In this document: piece by piece, positions 47,301-53,875 of the stretch
Layout: each line of letters starts with the position of its first letter
Numbering within the stretch: the first letter of the stretch is position 1
DNA from: Chelonoidis abingdonii
Lineage: Eukaryota > Chordata > Testudines > Testudinidae
DNA length: 64,000 nucleotides
Direction: 5' to 3'
Assembly: GCF_003597395.2 (NCBI RefSeq)
Contig: NC_133773.1
Coordinates: 62,055,933-62,119,932, forward strand
Translations under genes and position numbers: made by a program
Notes under the pieces: model-generated
Database searches by the model: none
What the model was told of the DNA's origin: nothing
What the model saw: only the letters and a program-made list of their open reading frames with translations

Positions 47301-47944
47301 AAGAAAGATACTGGCAGGAAATTCTCTGTGAAAGGCCCTCAACTTTGTAATCTATTCCCTGCTTTTGCTGCACCCTGAGGACCTATCTACTAGGATTTGA
47401 TAGAAGCGTGATGAAGGCTGATACTTTTAGGGGAGGGAGGTGGGTAGTGGTGGTTTGATTTATCGGGGATAGTTATTTTTGGAATGAGGAACAGCTGCTG
47501 GTTTTATTTTTAATTTGATTATATGTTTGTTTTTTGGCAAAGGCACCTGCAGCCAAAGATAGGCTTTCTAATTTATTATAAGTAAAAATAAATATTTTTG
47601 AATGTGAATTTTTATATTTGAGAATAGGAAGTCAAGTTCTGTTCCCGTTTACACTGGTAGAAATCCAGAGTTCCTGAAATCTGTGGAAATATTACAGATC
47701 TACACTTGTCCAGCTGAGAGTATAATTTGCGCTATTATTTTTATCCTTATTAATACAGATAACATTACTTATGTGTTTTCTCTCCTTAAAGGTTTTTGAT
47801 GGAAGTGGATCTTTTTTATCCTACATTAACACATCTGCTGACCCACTTTATGGTCCCCAAGGTCTGGCGCTAACTTCAGATGGCCATGTTGTAGTTGCAG
47901 ACTCTGGAAATCACTGCTTCAAGGTCTATCGATACTTACAGTAA
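2106..47944 (+). CDS. TRIM2: TRIM2 coding region, ten exons, 5'-partial
   Basis: Tripartite-motif protein 2, a cytoplasmic RING E3 ubiquitin ligase of neurons; in mammals it ubiquitinates neurofilament light chain and BCL2L11 and is needed for axon maintenance (family knowledge). Ten exons join in frame: 2106-2343, 13817-13968, 14805-14985, 18651-19374, 26683-26786, 28413-28580, 38039-38207, 40871-40941, 45679-45819 and 47792-47944, all with AG acceptors and GT donors. The sum is 2101 nt: one base closing a split codon, 699 codons and TAA. This equals human residues 46-744 with no insertion or deletion. Domain order is RING end, B-box, coiled coil, filamin/ABP280 repeat, six NHL repeats. The first coding exon (start Met, first RING ligands) is upstream of the window. 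TRIM3 is the closest paralogue, but the residues match TRIM2 throughout and the next gene is MND1. Confidence 0.97.
2448..2466. repeat. (TC)n simple repeat
   Basis: An uninterrupted TC/CT run of about 19 bp just downstream of the first visible TRIM2 exon. Confidence 0.9.
3240..3367. repeat. Old dispersed repeat, family A copy 1
   Basis: Shares the ordered words TTATTATT, GTAATA, CCCAGTTATGGACCAGGATT, TTGTGCTAGATGC, ACAATCCCTGTTCCAAAGAG and ATCTAAA with copies at 25884 and 53742. Diverged, so ancient. Superfamily not resolved. Confidence 0.5.
4231..4340 (-). mobile_element. 110-bp MITE, hAT-type, copy 1
   Basis: Runs from TAGGGTTGGGTG to GGTTGGAAACACTA and is flanked by perfect 8-bp duplications TTTGGTAG (4223-4230 and 4341-4348). 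It is the reverse complement of the copy at 14548-14659 along nearly its whole length (shared words include GGAGACTCCAGGACAATCCT read against AGGATTGTCCTGTAGTCTCC). Eight-bp duplications fit the hAT superfamily. Confidence 0.85.
5892..5960 (-). mobile_element. Degenerate CR1 3'-tail scrap
   Basis: TAGAATCATAGAAGTTAGAA followed by TTAGATCATC resembles the reverse complement of a CR1 3' end. Short and diverged. Confidence 0.4.
6742..6770. repeat. (TTTA)n simple repeat
   Basis: About seven TTTA/ATTT units inside the LTR-type element. Confidence 0.9.
7119..7644. mobile_element. GC-rich palindromic hAT-like element, copy 1
   Basis: Terminal inverted repeats CAGGGCCGGTGCAAGG and (reverse complement) CAGGGCCGGTGCAACC. 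Flanked by GAGAGGGA (7111-7118) and GGGAGGGA (7645-7652), a 7/8 match. The middle is a long imperfect hairpin centred near 7340: GTGGCTGCTTCACTTCTC faces GAGAAGTGAAGCAGCCAC. It has no transposase. It is nested in an LTR-type element, so it is the younger of the two. Confidence 0.85.
8471..8660 (-). mobile_element. CR1 LINE 3' fragment
   Basis: Starts with AGAATCATAGACTTTAAGG, GTCAGAAGGGACCATTGTGA and CATCTAGTCTGATCTCCTGC, the reverse complement of a turtle-type CR1 3' end. 5'-truncated as usual for CR1. Confidence 0.7.
8820..9231. mobile_element. Charlie/MER5-like non-autonomous hAT element
   Basis: Ends are CAGTGGTTCTCAACC and GGTTGAGAGCCATTG, the classic hAT Charlie-type inverted repeats. 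Flanks CAACAGCA (8812-8819) and CAGTAGCA (9232-9239) match at 6 of 8 bases, both differences being transitions. The 412-bp interior is AT-rich and non-coding. A right-end piece of the same family is at 54672-54758. Confidence 0.8.
10071..10710 (-). pseudogene. hAT transposase C-terminal part, left arm, frame-broken
   Basis: Minus-strand frames read, from the 5' side, [18 protein letters not shown] (10474-10530 region), then after frame changes [14 protein letters not shown] and [15 protein letters not shown], ending with [13 protein letters not shown]. The last part is the hAT dimerisation domain with its FS..G.I.N..R/A.LSP...KL..L..W pattern. At least two frameshifts separate the pieces, so it is dead. 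The first 250 bp (10071-10322) are homologous to the right arm. Confidence 0.75.
10777..10995 (+). pseudogene. hAT transposase C-terminal dimerisation domain, right arm
   Basis: An open stretch of about 72 codons from [14 protein letters not shown] to DWLNKK and a stop. It contains [19 protein letters not shown] and [18 protein letters not shown], the hAT dimerisation region. It has no upstream DDE/RNase H-like catalytic part and lies back to back with a homologous copy on the other strand. It is a transposon remnant and not a host gene. A ZBED-type domesticated gene was considered and is not supported. Confidence 0.75.
12021..12670. mobile_element. Solo LTR, 650 bp
   Basis: Starts TGTGACAGACCC and ends CTTTGTCACA (TG...CA with matching 6-bp inverted ends), flanked by 4-bp duplications CTTA (12017-12020, 12671-12674). 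Internal features on the + strand include TTTAAAAAAAAGG (TATA-like) and GCCAATAAGC near the end (poly(A)-like). No coding part. Gypsy-type or retroviral origin is unresolved. A 153-codon open frame inside it is not a gene. Confidence 0.75.
13817..13968 (+). CDS. TRIM2: TRIM2 exon: B-box zinc finger and start of coiled coil
   Basis: Encodes residues 125-174 plus two bases of Arg175. It starts [14 protein letters not shown] and carries the remaining B-box zinc ligands (CQSC, CREC and the His of EHAEH), so the zinc site is built from this exon and the previous one. It then enters the coiled coil ([18 protein letters not shown]), which mediates TRIM dimerisation. The donor is AG|GTACAC and the next exon begins with A, restoring AGA (Arg). 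The exon is flanked by two inverted copies of a 110-bp MITE (see findings). Confidence 0.97.
13969..14804 (+). other. TRIM2: TRIM2 intron (836 bp)
   Basis: Short intron between the B-box exon and the coiled-coil exon. It holds one 112-bp MITE at 14548-14659. The acceptor is TTCCTCCACAG. Nothing else is recognised. Confidence 0.85.
14548..14659 (+). mobile_element. 112-bp MITE, hAT-type, copy 2
   Basis: Runs TAGGGTTGCCAACC to TTGGCAACCCTA with clear inverted ends. Flanks ACTGTAAG (14540-14547) and ACTGTAAT (14660-14667) match at 7 of 8 bases. It is the inverted counterpart of 4231-4340. Confidence 0.85.
14805..14985 (+). CDS. TRIM2: TRIM2 exon: coiled coil
   Basis: Encodes the last base of Arg175 and residues 176-235, from [15 protein letters not shown] to the end of NYGLKHK. 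The heptad-like Leu/Ile spacing fits the TRIM coiled coil, which forms antiparallel dimers in the family. The segment around [15 protein letters not shown] varies from mammals, whereas [19 protein letters not shown] is as I know it from human. Donor GTAAGA at 14986. Confidence 0.97.
14986..18650 (+). other. TRIM2: TRIM2 intron (3.7 kb)
   Basis: Contains a GC-rich hAT-like element at 17344-18038. The stretch 15063-15900 is C-rich and looks like a diverged retroelement, but no ends could be fixed. The remainder is AT-rich with no recognisable feature. The acceptor is TTACTTTCAG at 18641-18650. Confidence 0.75.
17344..18038. mobile_element. GC-rich hAT-like non-autonomous element
   Basis: Left end CAGGGGTGGGCAAACTTTTTGG; right end GGCCGTATTTTGCCCACCCCT is its inverted counterpart. 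This end type is common among hAT elements. Target duplication is unclear (last base of the right end is also changed). The interior is GC-rich with long open frames in several phases that show no protein family. Confidence 0.7.
18651..19374 (+). CDS. TRIM2: TRIM2 large exon: coiled-coil end, filamin repeat, linker
   Basis: Encodes residues 236-476 and the first base of Gly477. It starts [19 protein letters not shown]. After a helical stretch, a filamin/ABP280 immunoglobulin-like repeat spans about residues 320-421, from [12 protein letters not shown] to GSPFKLKVI, with the typical GDGxY-like strand at [11 protein letters not shown] basic linker with [16 protein letters not shown] and [10 protein letters not shown] follows, then LIFRVG, the first strand of the NHL propeller. 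The filamin repeat is thought to help substrate or partner binding. Donor GTAAGG at 19375; the split GGT codon is completed by the next exon. Confidence 0.98.
20107..20181 (+). repeat. Dispersed turtle repeat, partial
   Basis: CAGAATCCTGTGGCACCTTA, TAGACTAACAGAAGTATTGG, GAGCATGAGCTCACCTACTT, CGTCCTCGGATGCATG. Same family as 22782 and 63818. Confidence 0.75.
21382..21418. repeat. (ATT)n simple repeat
   Basis: About twelve TAT/ATT units with small interruptions inside a TRIM2 intron. Confidence 0.9.
22782..22872 (+). repeat. Dispersed turtle repeat, partial
   Basis: AAAGCAGCAGAGAATCCTGT, GGCACCTTATAGACTAACAG, ending CACCCACTTCGTCAGATGCA. Lacks the head seen at 63818. Confidence 0.8.
25884..26010. 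repeat. Old dispersed repeat, family A copy 2
   Basis: Shares TTTAATATTTATA, CCCCAATCAGAATTAGGTCC, TGTTGTGCTAGATGC, ACAGTCCCTGCCTCAAAGAA and GTCTAAATAAG with the copies at 3240 and 53742. Confidence 0.5.
26522..26651. repeat. Dispersed turtle repeat, fold-back copy beside a splice acceptor
   Basis: Left arm TGGCACTTTAGAGACTAACA to ATTTATTT; right arm AATAAATGTGTTAGTCTCTA to AGGTGCCA is its reverse complement, followed by the family head in reverse (GATACAGACTAACATGGCTA). The hairpin ends about 31 bp before the acceptor of the TRIM2 exon at 26683. Confidence 0.8.
26683..26786 (+). CDS. TRIM2: TRIM2 exon: NHL repeat 1
   Basis: Completes Gly477 and encodes residues 478-511, from [16 protein letters not shown] to NNQCVQ. 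This is most of NHL blade 1 ([28 protein letters not shown]). NHL repeats form a six-bladed beta-propeller that recruits substrates or RNA. The acceptor TTTTAG sits just after a repeat insertion, so the branch point must lie in or at the edge of the repeat. Donor is CAG|GTATTA. Confidence 0.97.
27531..27790. mobile_element. GC-rich palindromic hAT-like element, copy 2
   Basis: Starts CAGGGGCAGGTCCAGG, ends CAGCCGCCCCTG, with perfect 8-bp duplications CTTCTAAA (27523-27530, 27791-27798). Internally CGGCAGGCAGGTTGCCTTCG faces CGAAGGCAGCCTGCCTGCCG. Non-coding. Confidence 0.85.
28005..28190 (+). repeat. MIR-like SINE fragment
   Basis: Word order ACTTGTGCAACCTTGGCTAA, TGCCTCACTTTCTTCATTCA, AATATGGGAAT, TGTTGTGAAGATTAA and GTAAAGCATTTTGCG follows the MIR core pattern. 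Diverged. Confidence 0.6.
28413..28580 (+). CDS. TRIM2: TRIM2 exon: NHL repeats 1-2
   Basis: Encodes residues 512-567 in exact codons (168 bp). It starts [13 protein letters not shown] and ends FSSDGKFK. It carries the end of blade 1 and all of blade 2, with the NHL signature [24 protein letters not shown]. Acceptor is ATCACAG, donor GTAAGG at 28581. The sequence agrees with human TRIM2 as I know it. Confidence 0.98.
28940..29097 (-). repeat. Dispersed turtle repeat, reverse orientation
   Basis: GCATCTGATGAAGTGGGTTT, AGCTTATGCCCAAATAAATT, TAGTCTCTAAGGTGCCACAA, GCTGATACTGACTAACACGT, ending CACTCTGAAAC. This is the variant subfamily (TCTCTAAGGTGCC) that also occurs at 26522. Confidence 0.8.
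31590..31830 (+). repeat. MIR-like SINE fragment
   Basis: TTGGTCTGATGGTTGAAACA, then TTTGAGCAAATTGCTTCATC, TCTATAAAATGGGAACAATA, GTTTTGTGAGGTTAAAG and CAAGCGCTTTGAGAC follow the MIR order, including the tRNA-like head. Confidence 0.6.
32263..32465 (+). repeat. MIR-like SINE
   Basis: Head GGTGCGGCCTAGTGGATAGA, then CTCTGCCACTAGGTAATCTT, GGGTAAGTCACTTTGCTTCC, TTGGTTTCCTCTCTGTAAGC and GTAAAGTGCTTTGAAAT. One of the better preserved MIR-type copies here, plus orientation. Confidence 0.65.
34100..34457. mobile_element. GC-rich palindromic hAT-like element, copy 3
   Basis: Starts CAGGGCCAGCTCCAGG, ends GTAGAGCTGGCCCTG, with perfect 8-bp duplications AGAGTGGG (34092-34099, 34458-34465). The interior is a large hairpin: GGCAGCAGCTTCTATGTTTA faces AACATAGAAGCTGCTGCTGCC, centred near 34305. 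Non-coding. Confidence 0.88.
37025..37503. mobile_element. Tigger/mariner-like non-autonomous element
   Basis: Ends CAGTAGAATCTCAAAGATA and (reverse complement) CAGTAGAATCACAGAGTTA, flanked by TA on both sides (37023-37024, 37504-37505), the Tc1/mariner target. 479 bp, no transposase. Confidence 0.75.
37838..37995 (+). mobile_element. tRNA-derived SINE with CR1-like tail (Cry I type)
   Basis: Box A-like GATGGCTCAGTGGTTTGAGC and box B-like GGGTTGAGTTCAATCC are spaced as in a tRNA promoter. The tail GGATTGGTCCTGCTTTGAGC, GGGGGTTGGACTAGATGCCT and TATTCTATG matches a CR1 3' end, the hallmark of turtle tRNA SINEs mobilised by CR1. It ends about 43 bp before the TRIM2 exon at 38039. Confidence 0.85.
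38039..38207 (+). CDS. TRIM2: TRIM2 exon: NHL repeats 3-4
   Basis: Encodes residues 568-623 and the first base of Gly624. It starts [16 protein letters not shown], then [19 protein letters not shown] (blade 3) and [22 protein letters not shown] (start of blade 4). Acceptor CTCTTGCAG follows a strong pyrimidine tract; donor is GCAG|GTACAC. Reading through the donor would add only a few residues (TLDGNM) before a stop, so the junction is clear. Confidence 0.98.
38208..40870 (+). other. TRIM2: TRIM2 intron (2.7 kb)
   Basis: Contains an LTR-like element (39104-39740). Flanking DNA (38.2-39.1 and 39.75-40.87 kb) is AT-rich and unremarkable. Acceptor is TGTATTTCAG. Confidence 0.8.
39104..39740. 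mobile_element. LTR-like element, 637 bp
   Basis: Starts TGTGACGATCC and ends GACTCTGTCACA, the same TGTGAC...GTCACA terminus type as at 12021. Flanks GTCCA and GTTCC match at only three of five bases. GC-rich, no coding part. Open frames inside are not genes. Confidence 0.6.
40871..40941 (+). CDS. TRIM2: TRIM2 small exon: NHL repeat 4
   Basis: A 71-bp exon that completes Gly624 and encodes residues 625-647, [20 protein letters not shown] then SVK. It supplies the core of blade 4. Two bases at the start restore GGT (Gly) and the donor is AAG|GTACTG, so the phase matches both neighbours. An LTR insertion begins only 65 bp downstream. Confidence 0.97.
41007..42258. mobile_element. LTR-type element, 1252 bp, with 5-bp target duplication
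   Basis: Starts TGTCATGGTATCATTCC and ends CTGTTTATAACA, flanked by CTCCT on both sides (41002-41006, 42259-42263). Its ends are related to those of the element at 6290-7661 but inverted relative to it. Inside is an A+C-rich block (about 41428-41735) unlike the rest. No coding capacity. Origin from Gypsy-type or retroviral LTR is unresolved. Confidence 0.75.
41428..41735. repeat. Strand-asymmetric A+C-rich block
   Basis: In 41461-41700 I count about 204 of 240 bases (85%) as A or C, with few G or T. The bias starts and stops abruptly inside the LTR element. It could be a low-quality gap fill, a mutated insertion, or a true low-complexity expansion. A 163-codon open frame here (41288-41779) is caused by the composition. 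Confidence 0.8.
42695..42800 (-). mobile_element. Degenerate CR1 3' fragment
   Basis: TCATAGATACATAGGTTTTA, AACCAGAGGGACCATTTGTG and CATAGAATTTCACTCAGTAA resemble the better copy at 8471 in the same orientation. Confidence 0.55.
43930..44420. repeat. Pyrimidine-rich stretch
   Basis: The + strand is strongly enriched in C and T (for example CTTTTTTTCTCTTTTTTTTC and long TCC/TTCC runs, with a T run at 44235-44251). No unit repeats exactly. Confidence 0.6.
45644..45666 (+). repeat. T23 run in a TRIM2 splice acceptor tract
   Basis: Twenty-three consecutive T end 12 bp before the exon at 45679. It serves as, or extends, the polypyrimidine tract. Confidence 0.9.
45679..45819 (+). CDS. TRIM2: TRIM2 exon: NHL repeats 4-5
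   Basis: Encodes residues 648-694 in exact codons (141 bp). It starts [13 protein letters not shown] and ends with ADWGNSRIQ. It completes blade 4 and gives most of blade 5, with the signature [28 protein letters not shown]. Human has VFNQEG here as I recall, so Phe to Tyr is a small change. The acceptor (TTATATAG) follows a run of 23 T. Confidence 0.98.
45820..47791 (+). other. TRIM2: TRIM2 last intron (2.0 kb)
   Basis: AT-rich intron with donor GTAGAC and acceptor TCCTTAAAG. No repeat or gene was recognised in it. Confidence 0.85.
47792..47944 (+). CDS. TRIM2: TRIM2 terminal coding exon: NHL repeats 5-6 and stop
   Basis: Encodes residues 695-744 and TAA (47942-47944). It starts [18 protein letters not shown], contains [20 protein letters not shown] (blade 6) and ends [10 protein letters not shown], the C-terminus I know from human TRIM2. 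The propeller closes with strands from the first and last NHL exons, as is usual in the family. Confidence 0.98.
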   Translation, partial: VFDGSGSFLSYINTSADPLYGPQGLALTSDGHVVVADSGNHCFKVYRYLQ

Positions 47945-48137
47945 CAGTGGGCTCTGGAGCTGCCTGGCCCTTAACAAACGACTGGTTTAATCGATCTCTC
48001 TGTGGGGGATGTGTACTTTAATTATTTTTTAATGCTGAAGGAGTCTCCAGTGGACTTTTCATGTTTATTTCCAAACTTACCTTGTTTACATAGGACTTGC
48101 ACTTCTTATGTTCCTCATTGAATTTATTGTACGGGTT

Positions 48138-48250
48138 AATAAACAAAACCCTCCTTTGCTGAATTCATTAGGACAACGAAATATTAAACGTGAACTGCAG
48201 CTTGTGGAACAGAATTTTAAGTAGTTGACTAATTTTGCAAATAAAATAAA
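48138..48250 (+). terminator. TRIM2: Candidate proximal poly(A) signals of TRIM2
   Basis: AATAAA hexamers at 48138-48143, 48240-48245 and 48245-48250, about 195-300 nt after the stop codon. Use of these would give a very short 3' UTR. Whether they are used cannot be told from sequence. Confidence 0.35.
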
Positions 48251-51200
48251 ATGAAAATATCTAAACTATTTGAAGGGGTTTATTTAACCTGTGAAGGGTA
48301 GCTCCCATTCAGAGCTTCCAAATTTGAAAAGTGTCATTGTTATGCGTTATTTAACCCAACATTGAAGACTGGAAGTCTTTAAGATTTCATTATCATGGTA
48401 GGTATTGCACATGTAACATTCTTCAGTCTTAGTAACTATAACAAATAGGCTCTTTTAGTAAAGATATAAGGTTAAGTCATGCAAAATCCTTCCAGCTCAG
48501 TTTGCCAGATCTAACACAGCTCAACTTTTAGTATTATACCAATCAACGCAAATTTCTTACTCTTTGTGAGATTAATGAAGGATTGTTTCATGTGCTTGTC
48601 TCCAACCCCTCCTACTGCTCAGTGTGTTGTAAGCTCTTTCTAGAGACCTAAAATTTCTACAGCTTTGGAAAAAGTGCACTGTAATGATACTTAGTTACTG
48701 CTGACTTTCTGTAGAATGACAGATCCATTAACACCAAACAGTCATTAGAATGAGGGTCATTATAGTGTCATATCCTCATGTATGCAATTCTTCCATACAT
48801 GTTCTTTGGCATACTTTCTAAAGGCAACTCCATATATTCATCAACATATCACACAGGACAGAAAGCCACACAGGTACTCCTTTGGAGGACCCACATTGTA
48901 CAACCAAAGGAACTGTGGTTAACAAATGTTGTATGGTGACAGCCAAGGGTTATCAAAGCTATTTAACTCAAGAAAAGTACATTACAAATAAGAGTGAATT
49001 GAACCAATTTCTGAAGTCCTTAATCAATGAGATGTTTTTCTGAAGACAAAATAAGGACCGCAGGATTTGTCCCATTGTGTATGTTTGTTTGACACAGGAA
49101 TAAAGAAAGTAAGTGTCAGTAATTTCAGCAAGCCATTTGAGGATGGCATCACTCTAAAAAGGAGTCCCCCCCCCCAATCTCTACTATATTTCTGAAACTC
49201 CAATTTAATTTAAAATGCTTAGTCATATGACTTACTTAAAATAAAGCCAAATTTTGTATTTTCCTGTGTATTATGTGAACCTGCCCATTTTAAGAAGCAC
49301 TAATTTTATAAAGAATTGTAAAGTTGAGTCTCAAAAGATGTGTTGATACTGTTCAGGAATACAGGGTCATGCCCTCTCTCAACCCTGTGCAGAGAGGCTG
49401 TGGTCAGTATGGTGCCAATGGCTGAAATAATCTTGGAGTAGTACCTTTTCTTTATTTAGGAATTTTTTATTTTTTTAAAAGAGGAAAGTAGATGGGGGAC
49501 CATCTTAAGTATGTCGGCAAAATTGAAGTTGATTTTTGTTAAATTACTTGTAGTATTTTGTTTCTAACAAGTTAAATCTGTTTCAAGCTTTCTTGAGAAA
49601 TGTGCATAACATCAATTTTCCATAAAGAAGCAGACCTTGAAAATTGGTAATAACATTTTCTAAATTTTTAAAAACCAAGCAAGTATTATCAAGAGGGCAA
49701 GGTATTTTGTGTTTGAACTTAGTTTGTCCTAAAATTCTGCAAGAAGGCTAGAGTTCCATCCATTATTTCACTATGAATTATCCTCTTAAACTTGTAGATC
49801 CTTCTAGAAGGATCCTTCTAGCCAACACTCTGACACACAATCACTCTGTCATTGGAGCACTTGGAAAACTATTGACATACTAAGGAAAAAGAATATTCTT
49901 TATGTAACATTTCAACTGTATTTATTAACCAAGAAAAAAGTTCCACCTATTTTCTATGTTAAGGCCTTGAATAAAATTTTAAATAATCTATTGCTGTAGA
50001 TTGTTTTTAAAGGACGGTATTAATTTGACCCAAAATTTAGATTTTTGTAAAAAATATTTTGACTAAGCTTAAGATAAATGGAAGAGTTTTCATGGAAAGA
50101 AGGGAAAGTGGGGAAGGGAATTAGTACAGGCCAAATCCTCCTTTGACACAGAAATTCTGAGGCCCACAGGGATCAGTCCCTAAACGGTCTGTTGAAAAAG
50201 TTCTATAAAACACATACTCAAGATACCATTTCATATATGTACATTGTTCCTCTAAAGATTTTCAGAAAATAAGATCGTTCCTTTGATCTGATATTAATAA
50301 ATAAGGCTTTAATTAATCTATGTCAATCTGTCATATCTTGATGAAATCTGGAACTCTTACATAATGCATTTACTAACACATTAAAGGGATGTGGCCTTCT
50401 CCTTCTAGATCCTTGTTCATTTTTTGTGTTGAGTTTTCAGAACCTGTGATCAATGCAGCACCCACTGATACTGACCAGTGCTGACAACTGCCCCTAATCT
50501 GAATTCAGCTTACACAGCAAGTACTTCCCAATTGCAGTTTTAAATTCAGTGATAGATATCATGCAGTGCCTTTACGCTGACAACCTTATCTTCTCAGAAC
50601 AAGAAGACTGAGAAACGTGTTGTTTTTACAGTGTGCGTTTGAAACCTGGTCAGCTAAACCACTTGGATAAAAGACCCTAAAGACAGCAATCATGGTAGAA
50701 ATTTAGTAATATTTTATGGTGACAGATTCTTTTCTCTTCCAATTAAGTAACTGCTAGAATTGCACTATCAGGTCTACTGAGCTATTAGCATCTATCAAAG
50801 GCTCCAGGTAGAACACGCCTCCTGTACTGCTATGTACACCCTAACAGTTCCACTGATTTCAGTGGAATGCTAGGAGATTGGCAACACAGCAGAGGAGTGG
50901 TGGAGGTATGAGTTCTGTTTAAACTATGAAAGTAATGTCAGATGTTTTTCTGGGAATTATGTTATCTGCAGTATTTTAGGACAAACTAGTGGACTATATA
51001 TTTATTACTTTTCTTCCATTTCAAAAATTATCTGTTCAGTTAAATCCTGAACAAACACTAATGCATTTTTTTACATTGATTAAGTTTCAGCAATGTAACT
51101 GAAAAGGAAAATGAAGATGGTTTGAGGCAAACATTGTCTAATGGTGTTTGGAGACTTGTTAATTAGTAAATGCTGGTATGTTCTGTAAAAGTTACAGGGC

Positions 51201-51899
51201 TTTCAACTTTATAATTGTGTTAATATTTTTTTATAACTATAAGGATCTAGTGTTGCCATAATGAAAACTATAAGTGCCCAGTAAGTTTTATGTTATAAGG
51301 AAATTATTTTTGTTTATGGATGACAACAAGTTATGAAGTCATGATATACATTCAGAACTTTCTTGAAGATGAATTTTGAGCGGTGATTATTTGGTCTGTT
51401 TGTGGAGATTGTATGAAAGATATTTGTACTTAGAGTAGGATGATCCTAAATTGGTTGTTGTTTCTGATGAATGTACAGCACTTCAGTTAATGTTTGTGAG
51501 CAACACAGCCTTAACCCTGATGCTTTTGCTTTATGACATGGGATTGTTCCATATTTTGCATAGCGTACAGCAACATCCCTGTGCTAGAAATCCATATCAC
51601 TGAATACATTATACCTTTCCAGCCCTAGAAGTGAATATACATTTTAAGTTTTGTACATTCCATTTTTGTAAATCAGTTTCATATGTTTTGTGTATAGAAC
51701 ATATAAAGTCTTGTATTCTCAAACTGATATTGAAATATTCTAGCCATTTGTTGTTCTCTACTCTCCTCCCATCCTCCTCCAGGACAAAATACAAACTGTT
51801 TGCTTAAGGTCGAGGATGAAAGATGTGCGTCAAAAAGCGTTTGTATGTGTGTAGTTCTAGCTTCATGTGTGCCGTGGTATTTTTGATGCTTTAGCCTAC

Positions 51900-52015
51900 A
51901 ATAAAAACTTATAAAATTTAATCCATCTTGGAAACCTAGGAAAAATCAATCAAATGTTGTATCTTACCACACGCAAAAATTTCAAATAATAAAAATAAAG
52001 CTTGCTTCCTCTGTT
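51900..52015 (+). terminator. TRIM2: Candidate distal poly(A) site of TRIM2
   Basis: AATAAA at 51900-51905 and 51994-51999, the latter followed within 20 nt by a T/TG-rich stretch (CTCTGTTTATTTTCAG). This is the last hexamer before repeats begin, so it is the likely main 3' end. Confidence 0.55.
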
Positions 52016-52125
52016 TATTTTCAGAGTTGGACTTATTTGTCAGTGTATTATATTCCTTGTTCTCAGATATCCACACTGTACTGAGAAAGGGGCAATTGTT
52101 TTAAAAGGAGAACCTCTTGCCACAG

Positions 52126-52286
52126 AACATTAGGGTTGGAAGGGACCTCGGGAGATCATCTAGTCCAACCCCCTGCTCAAAGCAGGACCAATCCCCACTT
52201 CCCTAAATGGCCCCCTCAAGGACTGAACTCGCAATCCTGGGTTTAGCAGGCCAATGCTCAAACCACTGAGCTATCCCTCCCCCCCA
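52126..52286 (-). mobile_element. tRNA-derived SINE with CR1-like tail, minus strand
   Basis: Reverse complement of the 37838 type. On the + strand it starts with the tail (ACATTAGGGTTGGAAGGGAC, CATCTAGTCCAACCCCCTGC) and ends with the head (AACCACTGAGCTATCCCTCC). It lies just after the likely TRIM2 poly(A) site. Confidence 0.85.
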
Positions 52287-53741
52287 TAGCAGGAAAACTG
52301 TTTCATATGTGTTTTGGTCCTTATCACATATACACAGAGGAAGAAGAGGATTTTTTTTTCTTGTCCTCTGTTCTTGAGTGGTTTTTATTGATTAGCAGGA
52401 ATATGATTAAGAACTGTAGGCCTTCTTCCTTTAAGTCATTAAATGTGGTACCTATTCAGCTATGCTATAGTCTTTTAAGATCCATACTGCCACTTGTTCT
52501 GTATGCTCTGTTAACACTGACTTTGTCTACTGCAGCCAACATTTTAGAAAAATAACAGTATTAGAAAGGCACAGAGTTGGCATAATGGACCAGTTCAATC
52601 AGACTCCCTCACAATGCCTACATCTTATTGGCCTATGTTACCTTTCTCTTTGGATAATACTTGGGATTCCTTCTTAGTCTCTGGTGAAATCACCGAAAGC
52701 TGGATCCTGTGAAAAGTCAGTTTGGCCCAACAACCCACTTAACAAATAGCATAGGTTCTTTTGGTGCAGCAGGGATGACTTGGAGACAGCTGGGTTGCAC
52801 AGTCTCATGGGGAGTCAGGTCTAGTGTGTTGATAGGACACTCAAAAGTGCAGAGCACCTCAAAGGACAGAAGCAGTCACCCAGTTTCTCTTGTCTTTGGC
52901 CTGCACTAAGCAGGCATCATTTTCCCTTTCTTTACTGCACACCTCAGAATGTATCAGACAACATATTTCAGGGCCTTCAGTTTTTCTTCCTAACACAAAA
53001 TTTACTAGTGTAATGGATCTGTAAGGCTTTGTTCTTGTTAATCAAGTCTCACATTAATAGATATATATATGGCTATGAAGAACAGTGCAGCGCTGAACTT
53101 GCCAGAGCACTCTATCTGTTTTGAAGTTTTGGCAGTACACAATCCGTTCTGTTTGGCTGCCAGTATTGGTCGGAATTTCAGAGATGCTGAGCACTTGCTA
53201 CTCCCGTGGAGGAGGAGGAGGAGGAGAGAGAACATGAAAAGGAAAAGAGGAGAGAACACACAACTTTTGGAGGTGGGAGGGAAGAATTTAGTCAAGAAAT
53301 CTGTTCAAAGAAACCAGAGAGCTATTCAAAACATTCTTAATTTTTGCACTAGCATTTCTAAATAACAGAAAAGTGCTTAATGAAAATATTTGCCTAAATG
53401 ACGATGTCCGTGTCCTTCAGCACCTTACTTTGCTATTCATTATAATAAGGTGTTTAGTACTAGTACATTATTTTATATTAACTGTTCCACCTTAGTTAGT
53501 CCTCTGCAAACATGGGCAATTTTTTCTAATACGCTTATTAGTCTTTCCACAAAGACCAAATGCCCTTACTCCACTAAACTGAATACTTTTAAATTGTGTA
53601 ACTATTGGTTTATTCTGTATCCAAAATTTCTCCTTTAGGGGAACTTTTACCAAATACTTTATGAAAAAAATCTTCCACATACAAAAACTGCTTGTAACAA
53701 AGTTGCGAAGCAAAGCACTTAAAAGACAAGAACTGCCAGAA

Positions 53742-53875
53742 TTAAGATTATTTATTATTTGTATTACAATAGCACATAGGAACCCTGCTCATGGAGCAGG
53801 ACTCCACCATGAGAGGGAATATACAAAAAGATGGTACCTGTCTCAAGAAACTTCCAATCAAGGTTGCCTGTGCAA
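53742..53875. repeat. Old dispersed repeat, family A copy 3
   Basis: ATTATTTATTATTTGTATTA, CAATAGCACATAGGAACCCT, GGACTCCACCATGAGAGGGA, GGTACCTGTCTCAAGAAACT and CCAATCAAGG follow the word order of 3240 and 25884. Confidence 0.45.

Larger units (their letters stand above)
47945..52015 (+). other. TRIM2: TRIM2 3' UTR (probable extent)
   Basis: About 4.1 kb of AT-rich sequence after the stop with none of the mobile elements seen elsewhere, which is what a constrained 3' UTR would look like; mammalian TRIM2 also has a UTR of several kb. The first repeat (a minus-strand SINE) begins at about 52126. AATAAA signals occur at 48138, 48240, 48245, 49970, 51900 and 51994; the last has a TG/T-rich stretch downstream and is the best distal end. 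The exact end is inferred and needs transcript data. Confidence 0.65.
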
